From: Wolbachia endosymbiont of Oedothorax gibbosus
GTDB lineage: Bacteria; Pseudomonadota; Alphaproteobacteria; Rickettsiales; Anaplasmataceae
Direction: 5' to 3'
Assembly (NCBI RefSeq): GCF_936270435.1
Contig: NZ_OW370567.1
Span: 744,001 to 808,000 of the forward strand
Length of the DNA stretch: 64,000 nucleotides
Both the position numbers and the translations under genes were made by a program. Numbering within the stretch: the stretch's first letter is position 1; every line of letters starts with the position of its first letter. Positions 27,860 through 36,876 of the stretch are shown here, in pieces. The notes below the pieces were generated by a model. The model saw only the letters and a program-made list of their open reading frames with translations, made no database searches and was not told the origin of the DNA.

Positions 27860-28778
27860 GGCAAAATACATCCTTTCAGTAGACGGTGGAGGCATAAGAG
27901 GCATCACACCAGCGATAATACTAGCAGAAATAGAAAAAAGAGCAAGGAAGCCTATTTCTCAAATCTTTGATCTAATGGCTGGTACTTCAACAGGCGGAAT
28001 TGTTGTTGCTGGGTTGTGCAAGAAAGATGATCAGGGAAAACCTCAGTACTCTGCAAATGATTTAGTTGAGCTTTACCAAGAGTATGGAGCATATATTTTC
28101 AAGTCTTCATTTTTTAGGCAATCAATACTATCGTGGTTTAACTGTGCACAATACCCACACAAAAACATCGAATCGATATTGGAAGAATATTTTGGTGATG
28201 ATATTCTACAAAACACTTTAAGTAATTTGCTAATCACAAGTTATGATATTCATAACAATTATCCGTTTTTCTTCAAAAGTTGGAAAGAGGATAGGAATTT
28301 CATTAGATTGAAGGATGCACTAAGAGCAACAACAGCAGCACCAACATACTTTGCACCTAAGTATTTAGAAGTTAAGCAAGAAAAAAGAGTGTTAGTGGAT
28401 GGAGGTGTTTTTGCCAATAACCCAGCGGCATGTGCATATGCAAATAGCAAAAAACTTTTCCCTAATGAAGAAATAGTGCTGGTGTCAATTGGCACTGGTC
28501 GACTATCTAACCCAATAAAGTATAGGAAATTAGGGAAAATAGCATGGATAAAGCCTTTACTAAATATGATGTTTGCATCGAGCCTTGATGTAGTAAATTA
28601 TCAGATGAGTAATGTAATGGACGACAGATACATCAGAATTCAATCACAACTGACAATAGCGTCGGCTGAGATGGATAATGTAACACCTAAAAATATTAAA
28701 TGTCTGCAGCAGGAGGCAAATGCAATGATAGAAGGTAATCAAAAAGTAATCGATAAATTTTGCGATATCGTATCTTAA
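27858..28778 (+). CDS. Patatin-like phospholipase
   Basis: 306 residues from the ATG at 27858 (MAKYILSVDGGG). All patatin active-site elements are present: oxyanion loop DGGGIRG at 9-15, nucleophile elbow AGTSTGG with the catalytic Ser, and LVDGGVFANNPA with the catalytic Asp of the Ser-Asp dyad. The protein would release fatty acids from phospholipids. Patatins accompany phage WO and may help phage or bacteria cross host membranes; that role is inferred. The frame extends 99 bases upstream, but that part lies within the phospholipase D signal peptide region and looks non-coding. Confidence 0.9.
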   Translation: MAKYILSVDGGGIRGITPAIILAEIEKRARKPISQIFDLMAGTSTGGIVVAGLCKKDDQGKPQYSANDLVELYQEYGAYIFKSSFFRQSILSWFNCAQYPHKNIESILEEYFGDDILQNTLSNLLITSYDIHNNYPFFFKSWKEDRNFIRLKDALRATTAAPTYFAPKYLEVKQEKRVLVDGGVFANNPAACAYANSKKLFPNEEIVLVSIGTGRLSNPIKYRKLGKIAWIKPLLNMMFASSLDVVNYQMSNVMDDRYIRIQSQLTIASAEMDNVTPKNIKCLQQEANAMIEGNQKVIDKFCDIVS

Positions 28779-28789
28779 TTTACATAAAA

Positions 28790-29392
28790 ATGCCAAGCAA
28801 ACTAAAGAAATTATACCACAAAGCAAAGAAAGGTTTAAAAAACATAGTTTCGCCCAAAAAGCATAAAACTGTGACTAAGGGGCAAGAAGCTAAAACTTCA
28901 AACGATAAGCCAAAACCGCTACATGAGCAACCTCTAAAGATGATGGAGAAAACCTCTAAAGTAAAAAAAGATAAAAAAGGAATAAAAGAAAAAATAAAAA
29001 GCTTTAAAACAAAGAAAGCAAAACCCGTAGAAAAAGAGCTGAAAAAGGGTAGCATATTCAAAAAAGGCTTCAAAAAGCTAAAAGGGAAAATAAAAAAATT
29101 AAACCCAATAAAGGTTAAGAAGAATAAAATAATCGGGAGCAAAAAGTTAGCATTTTTATTGACATCTGGCACGATTATAGCAATTTTACCAACATTCAGT
29201 CTAGCTCCTCTTCCAGCATTAGCCATAACTTCTGCATGTGTTTTCAGTATTAATTTTATAGCTGTGAAAACGTTAAAGAAATTTATCAAACAACGCAAAT
29301 TAGCAGTAAGATCCGAAGCTGAGCCAGAAAAACTAGAAGAGGTATCTGTTGAACAACCGAAATCTAAGCAAATTTTCAGAGGTGGTAAATAG
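28790..29392 (+). CDS. Lysine-rich protein with two C-terminal membrane segments
   Basis: 200 residues, function unknown. The first 115 residues are extremely basic (for example KIKSFKTKKAKPVEKELKKG), then come two hydrophobic segments (about 122-140, LAFLLTSGTIIAILPTF, and 146-166, ALAITSACVFSINFIAV) and a polar tail. The lysine-rich part could bind nucleic acid or acidic lipids. It follows the patatin gene by 11 bases and is likely co-transcribed. The start MPSKLKK is chosen over an upstream one inside the patatin gene. Confidence 0.6.
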   Translation: MPSKLKKLYHKAKKGLKNIVSPKKHKTVTKGQEAKTSNDKPKPLHEQPLKMMEKTSKVKKDKKGIKEKIKSFKTKKAKPVEKELKKGSIFKKGFKKLKGKIKKLNPIKVKKNKIIGSKKLAFLLTSGTIIAILPTFSLAPLPALAITSACVFSINFIAVKTLKKFIKQRKLAVRSEAEPEKLEEVSVEQPKSKQIFRGGK

Positions 29393-29472
29393 ATTTATTA
29401 AATAAACAATTACTTTTGCTTATATCTTAATATATTATTTCTGAGTACCCTGTTTTTAATCCAGAATTCAAG

Positions 29473-30504
29473 TCAATTCATTTTTGGACACTCACCCAAC
29501 TCATCAGCAGTTAGGCCAGATGCTCGCAAGATAATATCAACAGCAATACCCGCCTTAACTAGATCCTTTGCTACCTTGATTTTTTCTGCTTTTTTAACTT
29601 TTTCCTTAACAACCTTCATACTTTTAGACAGAGTTTCAACTAATGCACTCAATCTACTCCATAATTCTTGATCCTCAGTTTTGTTGTGTTCACTTATTAA
29701 ACTTGATAACTCACCTTCTACTTCACTACTCTCATCTTTTTTTATTGTTTCAGGCAGTAAAACCCTTACTTTCACTGATAATGCTTTTGCTATTTCATAT
29801 AATGTGTCAAGTGGAATTGCAATGTACCCTTGCTCATAGTCGTTTATCTCCTTAGGTGTTACACCTATTTTATTTGCTAAATCTTCTTGTGTATACCCAC
29901 GTATTAACTGTATGATTTCTATCCTTTGCCCTATTTTGTAATCTATAGAATCAGTACGTACTTTCTTTTCTGTATATTTGCAAGTAGATAAGCCTGTTGC
30001 CTGTAAGATAATACTAACAGAGATGTTCTCTTTAACTAAATTATTTGACACTTCTTCTCTTGCTTCTTTTCTGCTGCTTTCTTTGTAGCCCTTGGCAAAT
30101 TCAACCAATGAGTAGATTGCCTTGCGTAATTCCTGATTCTCAATTTTTTCATACATTCTCACCAGGCTTAATATTTTTTCTGCCTCACCTTCAAAATAAC
30201 AATCTTCATTTAGTACTTTTGGTTCAGGAAGTAGATCTGCAGTATTAACTGATAATGCTTTCGCTATTTTATATAATGTTTCAATTGAGATAGGATTGTA
30301 CCCTTGTTCATATTTGTGTATTTCCTGATATGTTACGCCGATTTCATCTGCTAAGTCTATCTGAGTATATCTTTGTATTAACCTACAAATTTCCACTTCT
30401 TGCCCTACTTTATAATCAATAGAGTCTATATACTCTGGGTTATAGTAACCTTTAATAGCCGGTTTTCTTATAGAAACAAACATACCTCCTACTTTTTTCA
30501 CCAT
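29473..30504 (-). CDS. Tandem-HTH (XRE-type) transcriptional regulator
   Basis: 343 residues with two similar halves. Each has an XRE helix-turn-helix (YTQIDLADEIGVTYQEIHKY near residue 46; YTQEDLANKIGVTPKEINDY near 207) followed by a regulatory segment and a motif of the type AKDLVKAGIAVDIILRASGL. It therefore carries two DNA-binding domains in one chain. Tandem-HTH regulators are typical of phage WO and of its eukaryotic-association region. The ATG at 30504 has GAGAG six bases upstream; an ATG at 30540 overlaps the previous gene. Confidence 0.82.
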   Translation of the reverse strand: MVKKVGGMFVSIRKPAIKGYYNPEYIDSIDYKVGQEVEICRLIQRYTQIDLADEIGVTYQEIHKYEQGYNPISIETLYKIAKALSVNTADLLPEPKVLNEDCYFEGEAEKILSLVRMYEKIENQELRKAIYSLVEFAKGYKESSRKEAREEVSNNLVKENISVSIILQATGLSTCKYTEKKVRTDSIDYKIGQRIEIIQLIRGYTQEDLANKIGVTPKEINDYEQGYIAIPLDTLYEIAKALSVKVRVLLPETIKKDESSEVEGELSSLISEHNKTEDQELWSRLSALVETLSKSMKVVKEKVKKAEKIKVAKDLVKAGIAVDIILRASGLTADELGECPKMN

Positions 30505-30511
30505 AAATCTC

Positions 30512-31423
30512 TCATATAGTAGCTTGCGAGACAATATCAATAGAAATGCCTAATCTAAGTAGATTCTTTGCAATTTCTATTTTTTCTGCCTTTTTAACTT
30601 TTTCTTCGATAATCTGTATACCTTCAGATAAAGATTTGATCAGTACATAAAATCCGTTGCGTAAATCTTGATCCTCAATTTCCTTATATTCCTTTATTAA
30701 ACCGCTCAGTTCATCTCTTGCCACAACTTCTTCTATTTGCCCTAACAGTAAAACCGCAATGTTAACTGATAATGCCTCTGCTATTTTGTATAATCTTTCA
30801 AGTGGAACGGTTATATGTCCTTGTTCATAGTCATATATTTTCTGGGGTGTTACACCAATTTTATTTGCTAAGCCCTCTTGGGTATATTTTCTCATCAGCC
30901 TTAGCTTTTTTATCCTTTGTCCTACCCTGTAGTCTGCAGAATCAGTTTTTTCTTCTGTATTACTATATTCTTCAGTTGATAAGCCCGTTGCTTGGAAAAT
31001 TGTATCAACAGAAACTCCTACTTCAACTAGATTCTTTGCCACTTCTATTCTTGCCACTTTTCTACTATTTTCCTTGCTAGCTTGTGCAGATGTAATTAAT
31101 GAATAAACTACATTACGTAATTCTTGATTCTTAATTTTCTCATACTTTTCTACTAGATCTAATATCTCTTTCCTCTCACTCTCGAGATAACTTTCTTCAT
31201 TTGATATTGTGTGTTCAGGAATAAGATCCATAATACTAACTGATAATGCCTCTGCGATGCTATATAACCTTTTGATTGAAATTTTACGCTTTCCTTTTTC
31301 ATAATGGAGTATTACCCAGTATTTTACACCGATTTTCTCCGCTAAATCTCTCTGAGTATACTCCTTGGCTAACCTACAACTTTTTACTTTTTCTCCTACT
31401 TCGTAATCTAAGGGGGTGGTCAC
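30512..31423 (-). CDS. Tandem-HTH (XRE-type) transcriptional regulator
   Basis: 303 residues, paralogue of both neighbouring regulators. HTH domains at about 10-65 (YTQRDLAEKIGVKYWVILHY) and about 170-225 (YTQEGLANKIGVTPQKIYDY), each followed by an ARIEVAKNLVEVGVSVDTIF-type motif. The start is GTG with GAAGGAAA just upstream. Seven bases separate its stop from the next regulator's start, so the two form an operon on the minus strand. Confidence 0.83.
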   Translation of the reverse strand: MTTPLDYEVGEKVKSCRLAKEYTQRDLAEKIGVKYWVILHYEKGKRKISIKRLYSIAEALSVSIMDLIPEHTISNEESYLESERKEILDLVEKYEKIKNQELRNVVYSLITSAQASKENSRKVARIEVAKNLVEVGVSVDTIFQATGLSTEEYSNTEEKTDSADYRVGQRIKKLRLMRKYTQEGLANKIGVTPQKIYDYEQGHITVPLERLYKIAEALSVNIAVLLLGQIEEVVARDELSGLIKEYKEIEDQDLRNGFYVLIKSLSEGIQIIEEKVKKAEKIEIAKNLLRLGISIDIVSQATI

Positions 31424-31537
31424 TTTCCTTCACAAAAAAATATACTATTACAGGATTTTTTGCTATAGCTCAACTTTACTGTGAAATTGGAAGTTGCTTT
31501 AGATCCTTTTACAAATGGATGGAAAAAAACTCCTCTC

Positions 31538-32731
31538 CTAACGTGCCCTAAAGGTTTCCTGACTACCTCCTTGTACCCTATTTGCCCACAAAGACGAGGA
31601 TAGTGTTTCACTAACCGCCTCTGGAGCCTTACTTTCACCCAAAAAGCAACTTCTCGTGAAACTTCCTCTTTTTACTGCTTCTTCGATTTTCATTCCCCCA
31701 AAGAGACAATCTTTTGCTACTTCCTCACCTTTTGTTTGTAGTTTAAGCCACATCTCCTTATCCACTACTCTTACTTGTACTTGTTTTTCATCATTGTACA
31801 CTGCAATTCTTAGCTTACCGATGCTTGTAGGAAATCCTATCTCGAATCTACCTGATATATCAATGTAGTTTCTCTTACCTCCTTCTTCATTTCTAATCTC
31901 TATTTCACCATCACCTATTTTTATTATATTGCTTCCAAGTCCTCTATTGGGTCCTGTACCTTCCAGCGCTTTTGCAACTTCTACTGTGCTCCCCTCAGAA
32001 AATTCCCAAAGAAATGTGTCGTTATCCATTTCCATATCTACTATGCTTCCCCCTTCAACAGCATTTTCACCAGCTTTTCTCCGTTCTCCAAGTTGCTTAT
32101 CTATCTGTGGCTGAACCTCTGGTTGCAATTCTTTATAAATTTCACCTACGAGTTTATTTTTTAATAAAGTGTCAAACTCTGCGCCACTCAGCATTAATTT
32201 ACGTATTATCTTTTTCTGATCACCTTTTTTGAACTTGTGAGAATGCATACCCAATATCACATACTCAGCAAAGCTCCTGCCTCCCTCATGACACCCATTC
32301 ATCCTCATTCCAGCAGCTATTGCCTCATCTACAACTTTGTTCAGCTCACTTGGATTTTTTGCTGTTACAATTGCACTTTTTAACCAACTCAACCATTCAC
32401 CTTCCCTTGCACTTAGCCTTATTTTTTTCAAGCCTGAGGCAAATGGATTTAACCCCTCTGGATAATCTGCTTGATTACTTGCTGGTTTTGTGTCATAAAT
32501 GTGATCAAGTCCTTTCCCAAAGTTGATTGACTTTTCACGAGCATCTCTACTAGGGGAAGGCATCTCTCCTCCAGGCTTCTTAGCCTTATTAATTTTGCTC
32601 ACAAAGTTAGACTGTTGTATATCAGTACAACTTATGCCTTCAAGATCACTTAATATTTCGTCCGGTAATTTGCTAAGATCAATGTTGAACTTACGAGTAT
32701 TACCAACTACTGTGATTTTTTTATTAGTCAT
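31538..32731 (-). CDS. Hypothetical protein of the WO-like accessory block
   Basis: 397 residues from an ATG five bases after AGGAGG; the longer open frame upstream is not needed. No family recognised. The N-terminal part (1-100) is polar, a helical middle (about 110-220, GEWLSWLKSAIVTAKNPSEL) follows, and the second half looks like beta structure (NIIKIGDGEIEIRNEEGG, YIDISGRFEIGFPTSIGKLR). There is no signal peptide or membrane segment. It sits between regulator and RadC genes, all on the minus strand, and is probably part of the same phage-derived gene set. Confidence 0.65.
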   Translation of the reverse strand: MTNKKITVVGNTRKFNIDLSKLPDEILSDLEGISCTDIQQSNFVSKINKAKKPGGEMPSPSRDAREKSINFGKGLDHIYDTKPASNQADYPEGLNPFASGLKKIRLSAREGEWLSWLKSAIVTAKNPSELNKVVDEAIAAGMRMNGCHEGGRSFAEYVILGMHSHKFKKGDQKKIIRKLMLSGAEFDTLLKNKLVGEIYKELQPEVQPQIDKQLGERRKAGENAVEGGSIVDMEMDNDTFLWEFSEGSTVEVAKALEGTGPNRGLGSNIIKIGDGEIEIRNEEGGKRNYIDISGRFEIGFPTSIGKLRIAVYNDEKQVQVRVVDKEMWLKLQTKGEEVAKDCLFGGMKIEEAVKRGSFTRSCFLGESKAPEAVSETLSSSLWANRVQGGSQETFRAR

Positions 32732-32962
32732 ATAGCCTCCTATATTAAACATATTATCTAAGTCTACAGCGCAATTTGTTACTTTATTATTAACCCAATA
32801 TGCTCTTTTCCAGGAATTATAAAACATAAATCTGTAATTTGCAAATACTTTTATATATTTATATTTCAACGAAAATAAAAAACATAAATACAATTTTGGA
32901 TCAGAAAAGCTTTTTAGGTTCAAATTACTGCTTAAAACTTGAAAAGAAAAGTTCGAGCACAG

Positions 32963-33649
32963 TCATAACAATCCTTTTTCCTTGAAACTAAAATAGTTGT
33001 TGCCTGCAACAATAATGTGATCTGCTAACTTTATACCTATGGTTGCACAAGCTGAAGCTAAGTTTTTAGTCATAGCTTTATCACGTTCTGATGGCTTTAC
33101 AGTTCCTCCAGGCTGGTTATGAGATATTATAATTGATGTTGCTCTTGCAAGTACTGCTTTTCTTGTTATTTCTGTTATATAAAAAGGTATATGATCAACT
33201 GTACCAGTATAAGTCTCTTTTCCTACTAAACGATACCCTTTATTCAAATACATTACTTTGAGATTTTCTCTTTCTGAGTAACCAATACTCGTACTTAAAT
33301 ATTTTGCGACCTTTTCCCAATCGTCTATTACCGGTTCTTCCTTGAACTCTTCGGTTGGTGCCCTCTCTAAAGTTTCCTTAACACACGAAATTATCGCTGT
33401 TGTATCATCAGTCACCCCTTCTACCATTTTCAGATCATCCATCTCTTGGCTGAAGATCTTACTTATTCCAGAATACTTGTCTGTTAACCTTCTAGCAATA
33501 GCTTGGGCTTGGGTCTTACCATGCACTACACTTAGAAATATTGCTACTATTTCATGATTAAGTAAGGCCTTTCCTCCCCCGCTTTGTCGTATTCTCTCTA
33601 TTTCTTCTATAAATTCATTTTTATCTTTACTTTTATTATTATTATTCAT
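32963..33649 (-). CDS. RadC-like JAB-domain protein with altered metal site
   Basis: 228 residues behind a good AGGAGG site. An N-terminal helix-hairpin-helix-like part (about 30-90) precedes the JAB/MPN domain (about 110-228). Where the family has HxH, this protein reads SHNQPGGTVKPSERD: His177 and Asp190 remain but the second His is Gln. Metal-dependent activity is therefore doubtful. RadC-like genes are frequent in mobile elements, and a RadC gene beside an HTH regulator and mutL is, as I recall, also the order in the wMel Octomom block. Confidence 0.85.
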   Translation of the reverse strand: MNNNNKSKDKNEFIEEIERIRQSGGGKALLNHEIVAIFLSVVHGKTQAQAIARRLTDKYSGISKIFSQEMDDLKMVEGVTDDTTAIISCVKETLERAPTEEFKEEPVIDDWEKVAKYLSTSIGYSERENLKVMYLNKGYRLVGKETYTGTVDHIPFYITEITRKAVLARATSIIISHNQPGGTVKPSERDKAMTKNLASACATIGIKLADHIIVAGNNYFSFKEKGLL

Positions 33650-33814
33650 AAGATATGCCTCCTATTAGCTACTAATTTTTTTTAATTATTTACTACTGTT
33701 TTCTTGGTAGTATTGGCATAAAGCCATAGGTTTCGGGCGAAGTCAAATCAATTTTTCAATTTTTTTTGTTTATTTTTTATGCAAAATGCAGAAGATATTT
33801 CTTAAGTCGTGTTT

Positions 33815-34741
33815 TTAAAAAAGTAGCTCAGTTGCCCCAGTTGTTCGTGAAACAATATCGATAGAAATTCCTAATCTACGTAGATTCTTTGCAATTTCGG
33901 CTTTTTCCGCTTTCTTGACCTTTCCTGCAATAATCTCCATACCTTCAGATAAAGATTTGATCAGTACATAAAATCCGTTGCGTAACTCTTGATCCTCAAT
34001 TTCCCTGTATTTCTCTATTAAACCACTGCTTGCTTCACTATGTCGCCTTGTAAGTAGATCTTTAATGCTGACTGATAACGCCTTTGCTATTTCATATAAC
34101 TTTTCAAGTGGAACAGCAATATTTCCTTGTTCATAGTCGCTTATTTTTTGATGCGTTATACTAATTTTTTTTGCCAAGTCTTCCTGAGTGTACTTTCGCA
34201 TTATCCTTAGCTTTTTTATCCTTTGTCCCATCCTGTAGTCTACAGAAGTAGTTTTTTCCTCTGCATTACTATATTCTTCAGTTGATAAGCCCGTTGCTTG
34301 GAAAATTATTTCAACAGAAACTCCTGCTTTAACTAGATTCTTTGCCACCTCTATTCTTGCCACTTTTCTACTATTTTCCTTGCTAGCCTGTGCAGATGTA
34401 ATTAATGAATAAACTACATTACGTAATTCTTGATTCTCAATTTTCTCATACTTTTCTACTAGATCTAATATCTCTTTCCCCTCACTCTCGAGATAACTGT
34501 TTTCATTTGATATTGTGTGTTCAGGAATAAGATCTATAATGCTAACTGATAGTGCTTCTGCGATGCTATATAACCTTCTGATTGAAATTTTACGCTTTCC
34601 TTTTTCATACTGTAGTATGACCTGATATTTTGTACCGATTTTACTTGCTAAATCCTTTTGAGTATATCTCTTCGCTAGCCTACAACTTCTTACTTTCTGT
34701 CCTACTTTGTAGTCTAAAAAATTAGGGTTATTAGCAGCCAC
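33815..34741 (-). CDS. Tandem-HTH (XRE-type) transcriptional regulator
   Basis: 308 residues from GTG 34741. HTH domains at about 14-68 (YTQKDLASKIGTKYQVILQY) and 172-228 (YTQEDLAKKISITHQKISDY). Residues 60-150 are nearly identical to the regulator at 30512-31423, so the copies diverged recently or exchange sequence. Each half ends with an IAKNLRRLGISIDIVSRTTG-type motif. It lies between RadC and mutL. The 165 bases upstream of RadC (33650-33814) hold only an AT-rich spacer. Confidence 0.83.
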   Translation of the reverse strand: MAANNPNFLDYKVGQKVRSCRLAKRYTQKDLASKIGTKYQVILQYEKGKRKISIRRLYSIAEALSVSIIDLIPEHTISNENSYLESEGKEILDLVEKYEKIENQELRNVVYSLITSAQASKENSRKVARIEVAKNLVKAGVSVEIIFQATGLSTEEYSNAEEKTTSVDYRMGQRIKKLRIMRKYTQEDLAKKISITHQKISDYEQGNIAVPLEKLYEIAKALSVSIKDLLTRRHSEASSGLIEKYREIEDQELRNGFYVLIKSLSEGMEIIAGKVKKAEKAEIAKNLRRLGISIDIVSRTTGATELLF

Positions 34742-34827
34742 TCTTTATCTACAAAACAAATATTTACATTCTATACTGACTCCTTAATAACTAGAAGAAC
34801 TATCTCAATAAAGATCACTTCAACAGC

Positions 34828-36646
34828 TTAATCTAGCTCCTTTTCAAACAATTTCTCTACATCACTCAGTTTCATTTCTATATAAGTTGGCCTTCCGTGG
34901 TTGCATTGCCCGGAATATGGTGTTTTTTCCATTTGCCTTAGCAGCTCGTTCATTTCCTCTAACCTCATTTTTCTACCTGCTCTAATTGATCCATGACAAG
35001 CGATAGTGGCCAACACTTTATCTTCTACTGGCAATGTATCTTCTATTTCCGTTAATCTATCAACTATATCAATTAGCATCTCTTTAACATTTATTGCTCC
35101 CAAAATTGCAGGGATTTCCCTCACTATAACCTTATTTTCTGATTTAATTTCAATCTCAAAACCCATTTCGAAAAGCTTATCTTTATACATTTCAACCATC
35201 TCTATCCCAGCTTGGTTTTTGATTTCAACCGTCTCAGGCATAAGCAATTTTTGTCTTTTTATATTTGATTTTTGTTTTAAACATTCATACACTAACCTCT
35301 CATGGGCTGCATGTTGATCAACTATAATTAATTTGTCTTTAGCCTCGGCAATAATATAAGTATTGTAGACCTGACAGCGTGCAAATCCGAGCGGGTGGCT
35401 CTCTATCAAATCAACTTGCTCTAACACCTTTTTTTCCAGGACCATAGTCTCCGCTTGTGATGGAAATTTCTCTATGCCGGTAAACGATTTTGACTGTTCT
35501 GATAAGCCTTTTGCTTTTTCATCTGGTGCATTGAATTCTTTCATTAGACGATTTTCTAAAAGACTTGGTCTCTTCTCGTAAAACTCTTTTTGATTTTTTT
35601 TCTCTTTACTATTGACTTGCTCTTGACTTTTACTAGCATCAAACTCTTCAATACTTTGATCACTTGCTGCGAACCTCGTCGATAATGCTTTCTCTTCTCA
35701 CTATTTCATATATTAGCCTTTTATTCTGAAATCTTACTTCTGATTTATTTGGATGCACGTTTACATCTACTTGATCGTATGGTATTTCTAAGTGCAATGC
35801 CGCAAACGGATATCTGTCACTTGGAATAAAATCATGGTACGCATAACGAATCGCGCCAACGAGTAGATTATCCTTGATTGGCCTCCCATTAACAAACGTA
35901 TAGATCTGAGTTGACTTACCACGGTTGACGGTCGGTTTACAGATGTGTCCCGTAAGTTTAATGCCGTCTTCTTCTTCATTAACTTCCAGCGCATTACCCT
36001 GAAATTCCTCTTCTATTTCACATAATCTGCTAAATAACGAAGTTTGCTTAGCGTATTTTAAGAGCTTTTTATTACCTGAATTGAAAGTAAACCCTATTCT
36101 ATAATTTATCATTGCTAGGTTATTTACAATATCAACAATGCTTTGAGTTTCTGCTCTTTCGGTTTTTAGAAATTTTAGTCTATTTGGGGTAGCAAAAAAC
36201 AAGTCTCGTACTTCAATATGTGTCCCTTGTGATAAAGGATAAGGAGTTAGCTCACCTATTTTCTCTCCACCCTCATAACTTATAGACCATGCTTCACTTG
36301 CTTCTCTTGCCTTAGACAATAATTTTATCCTACTTACTGCTGCAATTGAAGGCAGAGCTTCTCCTCTAAAGCCAAGATGCTTGATTTCTATCAACTCACT
36401 ATCGCTCAATTTTGAAGTAGCATGGCGCATAAACGCAAGTTCTAAATCGTTTTTTTCTACTCCGTTACCATTATCTATCACAGTAATAAGATTACGCCCA
36501 CCACTTTCTATTTTGATCTCTATTTCTAAACTTCCAGCATCTATTGCGTTTTCCACTAATTCCTTTACTACACTTGCTGGCCTCTCTATTACCTCCCCCG
36601 CTGCTATACGGTTTATAGTTTTTGTGTCTAAAAGAATTATTGCCAT
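34828..36646 (-). pseudogene. mutL: DNA mismatch repair protein MutL, split by a frameshift
   Basis: The N-terminal ORF (36646-35660, 328 aa) has the GHKL ATPase motifs [28 protein letters not shown] and [11 protein letters not shown], and ends VRSK-stop. The C-terminal ORF (35544-34828, 238 aa) has the dimerisation/endonuclease motif [21 protein letters not shown] and [10 protein letters not shown]. The frame of the C-terminal ORF is open upstream back to about 35670 ([15 protein letters not shown]), so a single one-base indel near 35665-35680 explains the split. If expressed, two half proteins result. wMel is recalled to hold a second mutL elsewhere, so repair may not be lost. Confidence 0.88.
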
Positions 36647-36820
36647 ATTTCCAACTCTCAGTCTGATGAAGATATAGCTTTGATGTTAATAAAAATCAAT
36701 CTCTATTAGGCATCTTCACTAATTTCAAAACAGAAATAATTGTAATAAAGATGTATAGAAAGCCTAAAATGCTAGTCCTTCTGAGTAGATCATTTTCTGA
36801 CTAACATGTTTGAATTTTAG

Positions 36821-36849
36821 TTGAATATTTCTTCAGAATTGTGTATAAT
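36821..36849 (+). promoter_or_regulatory. Probable promoter of the Rpn gene
   Basis: TTGAAT, a 17-base spacer and TATAAT, ending 28 bases before the ATG at 36877. Confidence 0.6.
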
Positions 36850-36876
36850 TATTAATGTTTTCTAGGTTTTTTTCTC

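Noticed and set aside
28780..29298. 172-codon hydrophobic minus-strand frame
   Set aside because: Antisense of the lysine-rich gene; Lys codons read backwards give Phe and Leu, creating a false membrane protein.
31420..31638. 72-codon minus-strand frame between regulator and hypothetical gene
   Set aside because: Its first part overlaps the end of the 31538-32731 gene in another frame, and it has no ribosome site or family features.
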